NCBI RefSeq assembly: GCF_019931675.1
Contig: NZ_CP082922.1
Location: forward strand, 1,379,001-1,443,000
From: Nocardioides rotundus
GTDB lineage: Bacteria > Actinomycetota > Actinomycetes > Propionibacteriales > Nocardioidaceae
Length of the DNA: 64,000 nt
Direction: 5' to 3'
Shown: positions 15,476-24,693 of the stretch, piece after piece
Numbering within the stretch: the first letter of the stretch is position 1
How the letters are laid out: each line of letters opens with the position of its first letter
Made by a program: the position numbers and the translations under genes
The notes under the pieces: model-generated
The model's database searches: none
Seen by the model: only the letters and a program-made list of their open reading frames with translations
Told to the model about the DNA's origin: nothing

Positions 15476-17710
15476 CTAGCGGTCGGCGTAGCGCGCGAGC
15501 CGGTCGGCGTCCATCGCCCGGGCCACCACCTCGCCGGGCGGGGTGCGCTCGAGCCGGCGCTGGTCGGTCTGTCCGGCGAGTACGGCGCCGCGCACGCGCA
15601 ACCGCACCGAGATCCACCAGCGCGGATAGACCCGGAACGCCTCGGACAGCAGGAACGGGTTGCCCAGCAGGGAGACCAGCAGCAGCACCAGCAGGAGCGT
15701 GGGGACCTCGCCGTCCTGCAGCGTGGTCACCACCAGCCCCCAGACCCAGCCGGTGAGCGCACCGAAGGCGCCGGTCAGCGAGGCGAGGAGGAACAGCAGG
15801 GCGCCGAACAGGCCCCAGCGCGGCTCGACCCGCAGGGCGCTCCACACCTGCCGCGCGAGACTGGGTGTGGGCGTCAGGACGGGTGGCTCGGGCGGGGTCG
15901 TGGAGCGGCGGGCGCTGCCGATGGTGGTCTCGACAGGCTCGACCACCGAAGAGGTGGGCTCGACCGACGAGGAGGGGGCGGCGGATGCCTCGAGCAGCTC
16001 GCGGAACGGCCCGTCCTCGACGGCGAGGCGGGCGCGGGCGCCGTACTGCACGACGCGACCGGACTCGACGACCGCCACCTGCTCGGCCCGCTCGGTGGTG
16101 GAGAGCCGGTGCGCGACCAGGATGCCGGTGCGGCCGGAGATCAGCCGGTCGGCGGCGCGGACCACGCGGGCCTCGGTGACGGGGTCCATCCGGGCGGTGG
16201 CCTCGTCGAGTACGACGACCCGCACGTCGCGCACCAACAGGCGGGCGAAGGCCACCAGCTGCTCCTCCCCGGCGGACAGGCTGCTGCCGCCCGGGTCCAG
16301 GAGGGTGTTAAGCCCCTGCGGGAGCCCGGCCACCCAGCCGGTCAGACCGAGCTCCTCGACCGCGGCCTCCACCTCCGCGCGCGGGTTCTCGCCGAAGAGT
16401 GTGATGTTGTCGGCGAGCGTGCCGGCCAGGATCTCGGTGCGCTGGGTGACCACCCCGACCGCCTGTCGCAGCTGCTGCAGGTCGAGGTCGAGCACGTCCA
16501 CGCCGCCCAGGTAGACCGTCCCCGGCTCGGGCTCGACCGCACGGGAGAGCAGCGAGGCCAGGGTGGACTTGCCGGAGCCGGTGCGGCCGACCAGCGCACA
16601 GGTGTGGCCCGCCGGCACCGTGAGGTCGACGCCGCTGAGCGCGAACGTGCCGCTGCCGTAGCTGAAGTGCAGGTCGTCGAACTCCACGCTCAGCGGACCG
16701 TCGGGCAGGGACCTCCCGCCGGTGGGCTCGGCGGGGGAGGCGAGCATGCCGCGCAGGCGCAGCACCGCGCCGAAGCCCTCCTGGATGTCGGGCAGGTGCA
16801 TCGCGAGCATGCTCACCTGGCCGACGAACATGGTGGCGGCCAGGAACAGGGTCACCAGGGCGGCGGTCGACAGGTCGCCGGCGCCCACCATGACCACGCC
16901 GACGACCGCGATCGCCGCGAGCAGCCCGTTGAGCAGGATGCCGCTGCGCCGGGCCACCTGGATCTCCACCAACAGCACCCGGCGCAGCAGCTGGTGCACG
17001 ACGGCGGCGTAGCCCGCGTTGCGACGCAGCACGTGCGCCTGCCCGAGGCTGGTGCGCAGGTCGTCGCGCGCGGCGATGCCCTCCTCGGTGGACGCGGCGT
17101 GGTCGGTCCACGCGGCCTCCTCCAGCACCTTGCGCTCGGCGACCTGCGGCAGCAGCCGCCGGATCAGCAGCCACACCGCGAGGCCGGAGAGCGGGAAGAG
17201 GAAGAGCGCCGGCCACCAGGTGTACGTCGCGACCACCCAGAGCGGACCCGACGCGAGCAGGGTGCGCGAGGCCATCCAGACGCCCCAGCGCAGCAGCTGA
17301 CCGACCTCCCAGGTGTCGTCGTCGATCCGGTCGAGGATCTCGCCGACCGCCTGCTCGGAGAGCTCGGCCAGCGGCTGGTGGAGGGCGGCGTCGAGCAGGT
17401 CCGCGCGCAGCCGGCCCTCGGCCCGGTCCACCACGGCGGCCCAGATGGTCTTGGCGACCGTGTCGATGACGGCAGCGCCCACGACGCAGACGGCCAGCGC
17501 GACCACGAGCGCCTGGGTCGGGGTCTCGGCCAGCCGGCCGGCGACGACCGAGCCGAGCGAGGTGCCGATGGCGCCGACGAAGGACAGCGTGTACGCCACC
17601 ACGCTGGCGGGCCGGCGCAGCCGACGCCAGTCGACGGGTATGCGACCGGGCACCGGCGATCGGGTCGTCGCGGTGGTCGAGGTGTGGGTGATCTCGTCGG
17701 TGCTGCTCAC
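15476..17710 (-). CDS. Tandem (fused) ABC exporter, N-terminal half ending at TAG
   Basis: The part has 744 residues from the GTG at 17710 (VSSTDEITH); open frame upstream of this runs through a hairpin and is not family-like. It contains a six-helix exporter domain, then NBD1 with Walker A GRTGSGKST, Walker B VVVLDEATARMDP with the catalytic Glu, H-loop VAHRLS and a degenerate signature SLSAGEEQL. A linker and the first two helices of a second exporter domain (LFGALLFLLASLTGAFGAL) follow, ending ARYADR-TAG. With the downstream part the intact protein would be about 1,174 residues. NBD1 Walker motifs paired with the LSGGQ of NBD2 would form one canonical ATP site. Substrate unknown. Confidence 0.85.
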   Translation of the reverse strand: MSSTDEITHTSTTATTRSPVPGRIPVDWRRLRRPASVVAYTLSFVGAIGTSLGSVVAGRLAETPTQALVVALAVCVVGAAVIDTVAKTIWAAVVDRAEGRLRADLLDAALHQPLAELSEQAVGEILDRIDDDTWEVGQLLRWGVWMASRTLLASGPLWVVATYTWWPALFLFPLSGLAVWLLIRRLLPQVAERKVLEEAAWTDHAASTEEGIAARDDLRTSLGQAHVLRRNAGYAAVVHQLLRRVLLVEIQVARRSGILLNGLLAAIAVVGVVMVGAGDLSTAALVTLFLAATMFVGQVSMLAMHLPDIQEGFGAVLRLRGMLASPAEPTGGRSLPDGPLSVEFDDLHFSYGSGTFALSGVDLTVPAGHTCALVGRTGSGKSTLASLLSRAVEPEPGTVYLGGVDVLDLDLQQLRQAVGVVTQRTEILAGTLADNITLFGENPRAEVEAAVEELGLTGWVAGLPQGLNTLLDPGGSSLSAGEEQLVAFARLLVRDVRVVVLDEATARMDPVTEARVVRAADRLISGRTGILVAHRLSTTERAEQVAVVESGRVVQYGARARLAVEDGPFRELLEASAAPSSSVEPTSSVVEPVETTIGSARRSTTPPEPPVLTPTPSLARQVWSALRVEPRWGLFGALLFLLASLTGAFGALTGWVWGLVVTTLQDGEVPTLLLVLLLVSLLGNPFLLSEAFRVYPRWWISVRLRVRGAVLAGQTDQRRLERTPPGEVVARAMDADRLARYADR

Positions 17711-17787
17711 GGTGAGGCCGACGCTATGCCAGGTCGCCGACAGTCCGCGCGTGCTTTTCCGTTCCCGGCGGAGAAGGGCCCCCGGGG

Positions 17788-17832
17788 ACCGTGAAGCCGG
17801 TGAGCCATCAGATGACTCACCGGCTTCACGGT
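17788..17832 (-). terminator. Perfect 17-bp stem hairpin downstream of sucB
   Basis: 17788-17804 pairs without mismatch with 17816-17832 around an 11-base loop (arms start ACCGTGAAGCCGG). It lies about 100 bases past the sucB stop and just upstream of the ABC exporter start on the same strand. It most likely separates the sucB transcript from the exporter gene. A second, looser inverted repeat (GGACGTGTGG with CCACACGTCC) fills the remaining stretch at about 17866-17925. Confidence 0.75.
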
Positions 17833-17929
17833 CGGCAGGGAGTACGGCGGCCGCGCCGCATCGCCGCGGGACGTGTGGAGAAGTGGTCGTCATGGCGACC
17901 GGTTCCCCACACGTCCGCGGGGTCACACG

Positions 17930-19816
17930 TCAGACCTCGAACTGGCCGGACTCCAGGCGCGCCTTCACGTCGCTCAGGAAGCGGCCGGCGTCCGCGCCGT
18001 CGACCAGGCGGTGGTCGTAGGTCAGCGCGAGGTAGACCATGTGCCGCACCGCGATCGTCTCGCCCAGGTTCGGGTCGTCGATCACGACCGGACGCTTCAC
18101 CACGGCACCGGGGCCGAGGATCGCCACCTGGGGCTGGTTGATGATCGGGGTGTCGAAGAGCGCCCCGAAGCTGCCCAGGTTGGTGATGGTGAAGGTGCCG
18201 CCGGAGAGCTCGTCGGGCCCGATCTTGTTGGAGCGGGTACGCCCGGCGACGTCGGCGATCTTCTTCGCCAGCCCGGCCACCGACAGGTCGCCGGCGTCCT
18301 TGACGACCGGCGTCAGCAGGCCCTTCTCGGTGTCGACGGCGAAGGCGACGTTCTCCTGGTCGAAGTAGGTCACCTGACCCTTCTCGGTGTCGATCGCCGC
18401 GTTCAGCTTCGGGTGCTGCTTCAGCGCGTCGATCGCCGCTTTGGCGAAGAACGCCAGGTAGGTGAGCTTGACCCCCTCGCGGTTGAGGAAGTCGGCCTTG
18501 ACCCGGTCGCGCAGCCGGGCGATCGCGGTCACGTCGACCTCCATCACCTGGGTCAGCTGGGCGGAGGTCTGGATCGACTCGACCATGCGCGTGGCGATGA
18601 TCTTGCGCAGCCGGGAGAGGTCCTCGGTGGTGCCGCGCAGCGACGGGGAGGCGGTGCTCTCCGTGGAGGCGGGCGCCTTCGACGCGGCCGCGGCCGGGGC
18701 GGCCCCGGACGGGGCCGACGCGGCGGATGCGGCCGGCTGCTGCGCGGGCGCCTTGGCGGCCTCGGCGGCGGCCAGCACATCCTGCTTGCGGATCCGGCCG
18801 CCGACACCACTGCCGGTGACGGTGGAGAGGTCCACGCCGTGCTGGTCGGCGAGCTTGCGGACCAGCGGGGTGACGTACCCCGCGCCCTCGCCGCCGCTGC
18901 TGCTCGCCGCCGGCTGCGCCGGGGCGGGCTTCGACTCCTGGGCCGGCTTCTCCTGGGCCGGCTTCTCCTCGGCGGCGGGCTTCTCCTGCGCCGGCTCGGG
19001 CTCGGGCTGCTTCTCCTCCTGCGCCGGCTCCTCGGCGGGGGCCTCCTCCTGAGCCGGCTCCTCGGCGGGCTCCTCCGCGGGCGCCTCGTCCTTCCCGGAG
19101 TCCTCGCTCGGGGCGGCGTCGCCGGAGCCGATCACGGCCAGCTCGGCGCCGACCTCGACGGTCTCGTCCTCGGCGACCTTCTGCTCCAGCAGGGTGCCGG
19201 CGACCGGCGAGGGGATCTCGGTGTCGACCTTGTCGGTGGAGACCTCCAGCAGCGGCTCGTCGACGGCGACCTCGTCGCCGACGCTCTTCAGCCAGCGGGT
19301 GACGGTGCCCTCGGTGACCGACTCGCCCAGCGCGGGGAGGACGACGGCCTCGCCGGAGGAGGAGCCCGAGGCGGGCTTGGACTCCGCCGCGGGGGCGTCG
19401 GCCGAGGGCTGCTCGGTGGCGGGCTGCTCGTCCTCGGAGGACTCCGAGGACTCAGACGACTCCGAGGACGACTCGTCGGACGACTCCTCCTGCGCGGGCT
19501 CGGCGGCGGCCTCCTCGGTGGACTCCTCGGAGCCGGAGTCCGAGGACTCGCCGCCGCTGTCGGAGCCGCCGCCCTCGCCCTCGTCCCCGATCGAGGCGAG
19601 CACGGCGCCGACCTCGACGGTCTCGTCCTCGGCGACCTTCTGCTCCAGCAGGGTGCCGGCGACCGGGGAGGGGATCTCGGTGTCGACCTTGTCGGTGGAG
19701 ACCTCCAGCAGCGGCTCGTCGACGGCGACCTCGTCGCCGACGTTCTTGAGCCAGCGGGTGACGGTGCCCTCGGTGACGGACTCGCCGAGTGCGGGGAGGG
19801 TGACTTCGCTGGCCAT
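17930..19816 (-). CDS. sucB: Dihydrolipoamide acyltransferase E2, actinobacterial SucB type
   Basis: This is the E2 core of the pyruvate/2-oxoglutarate dehydrogenase complex, moving acyl groups from lipoamide to CoA. It has 628 residues from the ATG at 19816 with AAGGA upstream. Two lipoyl domains carry Lys43 and Lys196, both in TDKVDTE. Acidic Ser/Glu and Pro/Glu/Ala linkers separate them. A peripheral-subunit-binding domain begins near 314 ([17 protein letters not shown]), and the catalytic domain ends with H602-R-L-V-D606. The two lipoyl domains are nearly identical even at the DNA level. The lpdA gene lies 49 bases upstream; LipB and LipA in this window would lipoylate it. Confidence 0.95.
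   Translation of the reverse strand: MASEVTLPALGESVTEGTVTRWLKNVGDEVAVDEPLLEVSTDKVDTEIPSPVAGTLLEQKVAEDETVEVGAVLASIGDEGEGGGSDSGGESSDSGSEESTEEAAAEPAQEESSDESSSESSESSESSEDEQPATEQPSADAPAAESKPASGSSSGEAVVLPALGESVTEGTVTRWLKSVGDEVAVDEPLLEVSTDKVDTEIPSPVAGTLLEQKVAEDETVEVGAELAVIGSGDAAPSEDSGKDEAPAEEPAEEPAQEEAPAEEPAQEEKQPEPEPAQEKPAAEEKPAQEKPAQESKPAPAQPAASSSGGEGAGYVTPLVRKLADQHGVDLSTVTGSGVGGRIRKQDVLAAAEAAKAPAQQPAASAASAPSGAAPAAAASKAPASTESTASPSLRGTTEDLSRLRKIIATRMVESIQTSAQLTQVMEVDVTAIARLRDRVKADFLNREGVKLTYLAFFAKAAIDALKQHPKLNAAIDTEKGQVTYFDQENVAFAVDTEKGLLTPVVKDAGDLSVAGLAKKIADVAGRTRSNKIGPDELSGGTFTITNLGSFGALFDTPIINQPQVAILGPGAVVKRPVVIDDPNLGETIAVRHMVYLALTYDHRLVDGADAGRFLSDVKARLESGQFEV
19145..19340 (-). repeat. Near-identical DNA repeat of lipoyl domain, copy 2 (mate 19604-19799)
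   Basis: About 196 bases coding the second lipoyl domain of SucB repeat the segment at 19604-19799 with only a handful of substitutions (for example around 19212, 19284 and 19319). The 459-base offset is an exact multiple of three. Such low divergence at third positions suggests recent duplication or gene conversion between the domains. Confidence 0.85.
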
Positions 19817-19865
19817 GGTGATGTCCTTCGCTCTTGTCGTGGTCTTCTCGTGCGGGGCGGAAAGG

Positions 19866-21260
19866 TCAGGAGTGCGCGTGCAGCGGCTTGCCGGCGAGCG
19901 CAAGGTGGGCCTCGCCGATCGCCTCGTTCTGGGTGGGGTGGGCGTGGATGAGGGGGGCGACGTCGTCGGCGTGCGCCTCCCAGCCGAAGATCAGCTGGGC
20001 CTCGCCGATCAGCTCGCCGACCCGGTCGCCGACGAGGTGGACGCCGAGCACCTGGCCGGCCTTGCCGTCCTCGCCGGTCAGGGCGACCAGCTTCACGAAG
20101 CCCTGGGTCTGCAGGATCTGGCTCTTGCCGTTGCCGCCGAGGTCGTAGGTGACGGTGGTGACGGCGTCGCCGTACCCCTCCCGCGCCTGCGCCTCGGTGA
20201 GCCCGACCGAGGCGACCTCGGGGTGGGAGTAGGTGACCCGCGGGATGCCCGCCTCGTCGATCGGCGCGGGGTCGAGGCCGGCGATCTCCTCGGCGACGAA
20301 GATGCCCTGCTGGAAGCCGCGGTGGGCCAGCTGCAGCCCGGGCACGATGTCGCCGACGGCGTAGACGCCCTCGAGGTTGGTGCGCAGCCGGTCGTCGGTG
20401 GGCACGAAGCCGCGATCCATCGCGACCCCCTGCTCGTCGTACCCCAGCCCCTCGGTCGACGGCCCGCGCCCGACGGCCACCAGCATCAGCTCGGCCTCCA
20501 GCACGTCACCGCCCTCCAACGTCACGGCCACGCCGGTGTCGGTGGTCTTGACCGACTGGAACGGCGTGCCGGTGCGCATGGTGATCTTGCGCTTGCGGAA
20601 TGCGCGCTCGAGGGCCTTGGAGGACGCCTCGTCCTCGGCCGGGACCAGCCGCGGCAGTGCCTCGACGATGGTCACCTCGGCGCCGAAGGAGGCCCACACG
20701 CTGGCGAACTCCGAGCCGATGACGCCGCCGCCGAGCACGATCGCGGACTGCGGGACGTGCTCGAGGCGCAGCGCCTGCTCGGAGGTCAGGATCCGCTCGC
20801 CGTCGACCTCCAGGCCGGGCAGTGTGCGGGAGTAGGAGCCGGAGGCGAGGACGACGTTGGTGCCGGAGTACGCCGTCCCGTCGACGGTCACCTCGTGCGG
20901 CCCGGTGAGCTTCCCCTCGCCCTCGATCACGGTGATCCCGCGGGACTTGATCAGCCCGGTCAGCCCCTTGAACAGCCGGTTGACCACGCCGTCCTTGTAG
21001 GAGTTCACCCCGGCCATGTCGATGCCCTCGAGCTGCGCGCTCACGCCGAAGCGGGCGGCGTCGCGGGTGGAGTCGGCGACCTCGGCGGCGTGCAGCAGCG
21101 CCTTGGTGGGGATGCAGCCGCGGTGCAGGCAGGTGCCGCCCAGCTCGCCCTTCTCCACCAGGCCGACGCTCAGCCCCAGCTCCGCGGCCCGCAGCGCGCA
21201 GGCGTAGCCGCCCGACCCCGCACCCAGGATGAGTACGTCGAAGCTGTCGGTCTCCGCCAC
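19866..21260 (-). CDS. lpdA: Dihydrolipoyl dehydrogenase (E3)
   Basis: Re-oxidises dihydrolipoamide on E2 and GcvH using FAD and NAD+. It has 464 residues, the family's usual length. Visible are the FAD-binding [17 protein letters not shown], the redox disulfide C44-C49 in [13 protein letters not shown], the NAD-binding [12 protein letters not shown], the second FAD motif VYAVGDIV, and the catalytic pair H441 and E446 in [18 protein letters not shown] precedes the ATG. It is followed 49 bases later by sucB on the same strand, so the two are probably one transcript; no E1 gene is in the window. Confidence 0.97.
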   Translation of the reverse strand: MAETDSFDVLILGAGSGGYACALRAAELGLSVGLVEKGELGGTCLHRGCIPTKALLHAAEVADSTRDAARFGVSAQLEGIDMAGVNSYKDGVVNRLFKGLTGLIKSRGITVIEGEGKLTGPHEVTVDGTAYSGTNVVLASGSYSRTLPGLEVDGERILTSEQALRLEHVPQSAIVLGGGVIGSEFASVWASFGAEVTIVEALPRLVPAEDEASSKALERAFRKRKITMRTGTPFQSVKTTDTGVAVTLEGGDVLEAELMLVAVGRGPSTEGLGYDEQGVAMDRGFVPTDDRLRTNLEGVYAVGDIVPGLQLAHRGFQQGIFVAEEIAGLDPAPIDEAGIPRVTYSHPEVASVGLTEAQAREGYGDAVTTVTYDLGGNGKSQILQTQGFVKLVALTGEDGKAGQVLGVHLVGDRVGELIGEAQLIFGWEAHADDVAPLIHAHPTQNEAIGEAHLALAGKPLHAHS

Positions 21261-21391
21261 GCGCTGGGTCCTCCCTGGTCTGTCCGCCGTCCCTCGAAGG
21301 CGATCGGCCCCATCTTTGCACTCTCCGACACCCCGGTCGCAACAGGCCCGATCCGGCTCCGGCGGCTTCGGCCGTCGGGCACACTTGGCCC

Positions 21392-21751
21392 ATGGGTCTC
21401 CTCGATCGGTTCCGCAGGGGGACGCGCATGCGTCGTCCCGGCGCCGATGCCGCGCGCACCGGGTCCACCACGGTCCGGGCCTCCTCGCGGGCCGACGAGG
21501 AGCACCTGCGCACCTGGGCCGAGGCCCGCCGCGGCGTCGAGGGGTTCGTCGAGCCGCGTACGGCGGTCAGCGACGTCACCCTGCTCCTGGTGGCCCACGA
21601 CGGCGAGTGGACCCGGCGCCGCGTGCCCTCGGTGAAGTGGGCGCACGAGTTCTGCAACCGGCACCGGATCCCGTCCTACGACGCCGCGGTCGTGGGCGTC
21701 CCGCAACGGATGCGGGAGTGGAACCGGCGCCAGCGCTCCGGGGAGCGCTGA
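21392..21751 (+). CDS. Conserved actinobacterial hypothetical protein
   Basis: This 119-residue protein is basic at both ends. The central block HLRTWAEARRGVEGFVEPRT followed by VTLLLVAHDGEWTRRRVPS, and the end YDAAVVGVPQRMREWNRR, belong to a small actinobacterial family I have seen next to pepA; no function is known. No membrane segment or signal is present. It is transcribed away from lpdA and converges on pepA with three bases between the two stops. Confidence 0.75.
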   Translation: MGLLDRFRRGTRMRRPGADAARTGSTTVRASSRADEEHLRTWAEARRGVEGFVEPRTAVSDVTLLLVAHDGEWTRRRVPSVKWAHEFCNRHRIPSYDAAVVGVPQRMREWNRRQRSGER

Positions 21752-21754
21752 GGC

Positions 21755-23266
21755 TCAGGCAGTCGCGTCCGCGCCGCGCTGGCGGATGAACTCCACCAGC
21801 GTCGCCACCGCGAAGCCGGTGCCGCCCGGCGTCACGTCGCCGTAGGCGCCGCCGTTGTTGTACGCCGGCCCGGCGATGTCCAGGTGCGCCCACGGACGAC
21901 CGTCGGTGAAGGCCTGCAGGAACGCCGCGGCGTAGAGCCCACCGCCCCAACGGTTCCAGTCGTGCTGGAGCACGTCGGCGATCTTGCTCGCCTTCGTGCG
22001 CTCGACGATCTCGTCGGGGATCGGCATCGGCCACTGCGCCTCGGCCGCGGCGCGGCCGGCCTCGAGCACCTCCTCGACGACCTCCTCGGTGCCGAGCACG
22101 CCGCCGACCCGGTCGCCCAGCGCGAGCATCATCGCGCCGGTCAGGGTGGCGACGTCCAGGATCACGTCCGGGTCGTCCTCGCCCGCGCGCACCAGGGCGT
22201 CGGCCAGGACGAGGCGGCCCTCCGCGTCGGTGTTGAGCACCTCGACGGTGGTGCCGCCGTACATCGTCAGCACGTCGCCGGGACGCGTCGCGTTGCCGGA
22301 GACCATGTTCTCCGCCATCGGGGCGTAGCAGGAGACCTTCACCGGCAGCTCGAGCGCGGCCACGGCGAAGGTCGCCTGCAGCACGGCGGCGGCGCCGGCC
22401 ATGTCGCACTTCATCGTGGTCATGCCCTGCGCCGGCTTGATCGACAGGCCGCCGGAGTCGAAGGTGATGCCCTTGCCCACCAGGGCGACGTGCCCCTGCG
22501 GGTCCTTCGGGCTCCAGGTGAGCTCCACCAGCCGCGGCGGGGCGTCGGAGCCGCGGCCCACGCCGAGGATGCCGCCGAAGCCGCCGTCGGCCAGCTCCTG
22601 CTCGTCCAGCACGCGCAGGGTGAGCTGCTTGGTCCGGCCCTTGGCCGCGGCCTTGTGCTGGGCGGCCACGGAGTCGGCGAACTTCTCCGGGGTCAGGTCG
22701 GCGGCCGGGGTGTTCACCCAGTCGCGTGCCGCCGCGACCGCGCCGGCGACCGCCTCGGCGTCGGCGAAGGCCTGCTCGGCCTCCTTCTTCCGCGCGATGG
22801 GGGAGAGGACCACGACGTCGTTGGGCGCCTCGCTCCCGCCGGAGGACTTGTAGGGGGTGAACGTGTAGCCGCCCAGGCGCGAGCCCTCGGCGACCGCCCG
22901 GACGAGCTCGGGGGAGTCGGCCGGCAGCGCATAGGCGACCGAGGCGGCGTTGGTGATGGAGCGCGCGGCGGCGCCCGCGGCGCGTCGTACGGCGACCGGG
23001 TCGACCGCGTCCTTCGCACCCAGGCCGGCCAGCACCACCAGCGGCGCCCGCAGCACGCCGCCCGTGGGGACGGTCAGCACCTCGCCCGTCTTGCCCTTCA
23101 CGCCCAGCGAGGACAGCAGCGGCCGCAGCCGGCGACCCCAGGCATCGGCGACGTCCTCCGCGCCGGTCGCCAGCTCGACGCCCTTCGTGGTGGAGACCAC
23201 GCCGACGACCACGACGTCGGCACGGGTCTTGGCGGGGCTGGCGCTGCGCAGGGTGTAGGTCGTCAC
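21755..23266 (-). CDS. pepA: Leucyl aminopeptidase (M17)
   Basis: A cytosolic two-metal aminopeptidase that removes N-terminal residues from peptides. It has 503 residues, normal for M17. The C-terminal catalytic domain shows the metal-binding GKGITFDSGGLSIKPAQGM (active-site Lys), the CDMAGAAAVL segment and the family signature NTDAEGRLVLADAL. The N-terminal domain is the typical variable macro-like domain. It diverges from gcvT across 44 bases, which must hold both start regions. Confidence 0.95.
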   Translation of the reverse strand: MTTYTLRSASPAKTRADVVVVGVVSTTKGVELATGAEDVADAWGRRLRPLLSSLGVKGKTGEVLTVPTGGVLRAPLVVLAGLGAKDAVDPVAVRRAAGAAARSITNAASVAYALPADSPELVRAVAEGSRLGGYTFTPYKSSGGSEAPNDVVVLSPIARKKEAEQAFADAEAVAGAVAAARDWVNTPAADLTPEKFADSVAAQHKAAAKGRTKQLTLRVLDEQELADGGFGGILGVGRGSDAPPRLVELTWSPKDPQGHVALVGKGITFDSGGLSIKPAQGMTTMKCDMAGAAAVLQATFAVAALELPVKVSCYAPMAENMVSGNATRPGDVLTMYGGTTVEVLNTDAEGRLVLADALVRAGEDDPDVILDVATLTGAMMLALGDRVGGVLGTEEVVEEVLEAGRAAAEAQWPMPIPDEIVERTKASKIADVLQHDWNRWGGGLYAAAFLQAFTDGRPWAHLDIAGPAYNNGGAYGDVTPGGTGFAVATLVEFIRQRGADATA

Positions 23267-23310
23267 CCGCCGCAGGCTATCCGGTCGGTGCCGGGTGTAA
23301 CTTCGCGCCC

Positions 23311-24435
23311 ATGGCCTCAGAGACCGGTTCCACCGACGCGTCCCTCATCGAGTCCCCGCTGCACGACCGGCACGTCGCCCTCGGGGCGAAGTTCGCCGGG
23401 TTCGGCGGGTGGTCGATGCCGGTGGAGTACCCCGCTGGCACGGTCAAGGAGCACAACGCCGTCCGCGAGTCCGTCGGCGTCTTCGACGTCAGCCACCTCG
23501 GCAAGGTGATGGTGACCGGTCCCGGCGCCGCAGCGCAGGTCAACGCGCGGCTCTCCAACGACCTGGGCAAGATCGAGCCCGGGAAGGCGCAGTACACGCT
23601 CTGCCTCAACGAGGAGGGCGGCATCGTCGACGACCTGATCGCCTACTACGCCTCCGACGAGAAGGTGCTCCTGGTCCCCAACGCCGCGAACTCCGCCGAG
23701 GTCGCGCGCCGGGTGGCCGAGGGGGCGCCCGGGGGCGTCGAGGTCACCGACCTGCACCGCGACTACGCCGTCCTGGCGGTGCAGGGCCGCGAGTCCGACC
23801 GGGTCCTGGAGGAGATCGGCCTGCCGGTCGGCCACGACTACATGACCTTCGTCGAGGCCGACTTCGAGGGCACCGGCGTCGTCGTGTGCCGCAGCGGCTA
23901 CACCGGCGAGCGCGGCTATGAGCTGATCGTCGCCAACGAGGCGGCCGGCGCGCTGTGGGACCGGATCCTCGAGGCGGGCGCGGAGGTCGGGATCCTCCCT
24001 TGCGGCCTGGGCTCGCGGGACACGCTGCGCACCGAGATGGGCTACCCGCTGCACGGCCAGGACCTCAGCGTGGACGTCAACCCGGTCGAGGCCGGGCTCT
24101 CCTGGGCGGTCGGGTGGAAGAAGGACGCCTTCCCCGGTCGCGAGGCCGTGCTGAAGGTCAAGGAGGAGGGCCCGAAGCGTCGGCTGCGCGGCCTGGTCGC
24201 CACCGGCCGCGGGATCCCGCGGCCCGGGATGGGCGTCACCCTGGTGGCCGACGTACCCCTCGCCGACATCACCTCCGGCACGTTCTCCCCGACCCTGCGC
24301 AAGGGGATCGGCATGGCGCTGCTGCCCACGATGGTCAACCCCGACGCGGAGGTCGGGGTGGACATCCGGGGCCGCCGGGAGATCTTCCAGCTCGTCCCGT
24401 TCCCCTTCGTCGACACCTCCGTCCGGGAGTCCTGA
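23311..24435 (+). CDS. gcvT: Aminomethyltransferase, glycine cleavage T protein
   Basis: Transfers the aminomethyl carbon of glycine from the lipoyl arm of GcvH to tetrahydrofolate, giving methylene-THF and ammonia. It has 374 residues. Features are the N-terminal GKFAGFGGWSMPVEY, the folate-binding FDVSHLGKV and DYAVLAVQGR, RSGYTGERGYEL, the conserved GLGSRDTLRTEMGYPLHGQD, and the C-terminal barrel (GRGIPRPGMGV, SGTFSPTLRKGIGMALL). No glycine riboswitch fits in the 44-base gap to pepA. Its stop overlaps the next start as TGATG. No gcvH or gcvP is nearby. Confidence 0.96.
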   Translation: MASETGSTDASLIESPLHDRHVALGAKFAGFGGWSMPVEYPAGTVKEHNAVRESVGVFDVSHLGKVMVTGPGAAAQVNARLSNDLGKIEPGKAQYTLCLNEEGGIVDDLIAYYASDEKVLLVPNAANSAEVARRVAEGAPGGVEVTDLHRDYAVLAVQGRESDRVLEEIGLPVGHDYMTFVEADFEGTGVVVCRSGYTGERGYELIVANEAAGALWDRILEAGAEVGILPCGLGSRDTLRTEMGYPLHGQDLSVDVNPVEAGLSWAVGWKKDAFPGREAVLKVKEEGPKRRLRGLVATGRGIPRPGMGVTLVADVPLADITSGTFSPTLRKGIGMALLPTMVNPDAEVGVDIRGRREIFQLVPFPFVDTSVRES

Positions 24436-24692
24436 TGCTGCCCGACCAGCCGCCCACCTTCCGCGAGCCCGGCCCCGCCGAGCGCCCCTGGCGCTGGCGC
24501 CTGTTGGACGACGGCGGCGCCGAGGCGAGCGTGCCGGAGGAGTACGCCGGCCAGCGCTTCGCGACGCAGGCCGACGCCGAGTCGTGGGTCGGCGAGGTGT
24601 GGGCCGAGCTCGCCGCCGAGGGGGTCGCCGCGGTGACCCTCCTGGAGGGCGATCGCGAGGTCTACGGGCCGATGTCGCTGGCGGCCGAGTGA
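24435..24692 (+). CDS. Small conserved hypothetical protein
   Basis: This 85-residue protein starts at an ATG overlapping the gcvT stop (TGATG), so it is translationally coupled. It reads WRWRLLDDGGAEASVPEEYA, then FATQADAESWVGEVWAELAAEGV and VTLLEGDREVYGPMSLAAE. It is soluble and acidic with no signal or membrane segment. It resembles small actinobacterial proteins of unknown function that I recall beside gcvT. One base separates its stop from the next GTG. Confidence 0.7.
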   Translation: MLPDQPPTFREPGPAERPWRWRLLDDGGAEASVPEEYAGQRFATQADAESWVGEVWAELAAEGVAAVTLLEGDREVYGPMSLAAE

Positions 24693-24693
24693 G

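Noticed and set aside
14180..17794. 1,204-residue open frame on the plus strand across the ABC exporter
   Set aside because: It is the high-GC shadow of the minus-strand exporter, rich in Gly/Arg/His/Gln repeats with no domain; the minus strand shows complete ABC motifs.
17711..17926. Upstream extension of the tandem ABC exporter to 17926
   Set aside because: The extra 72 residues are translated from the 17-bp stem terminator of sucB and are unlike exporter N-termini; GTG 17710 is preferred.
23267..23310. Glycine riboswitch upstream of gcvT
   Set aside because: The gap to pepA is only 44 bases and shows no riboswitch core.
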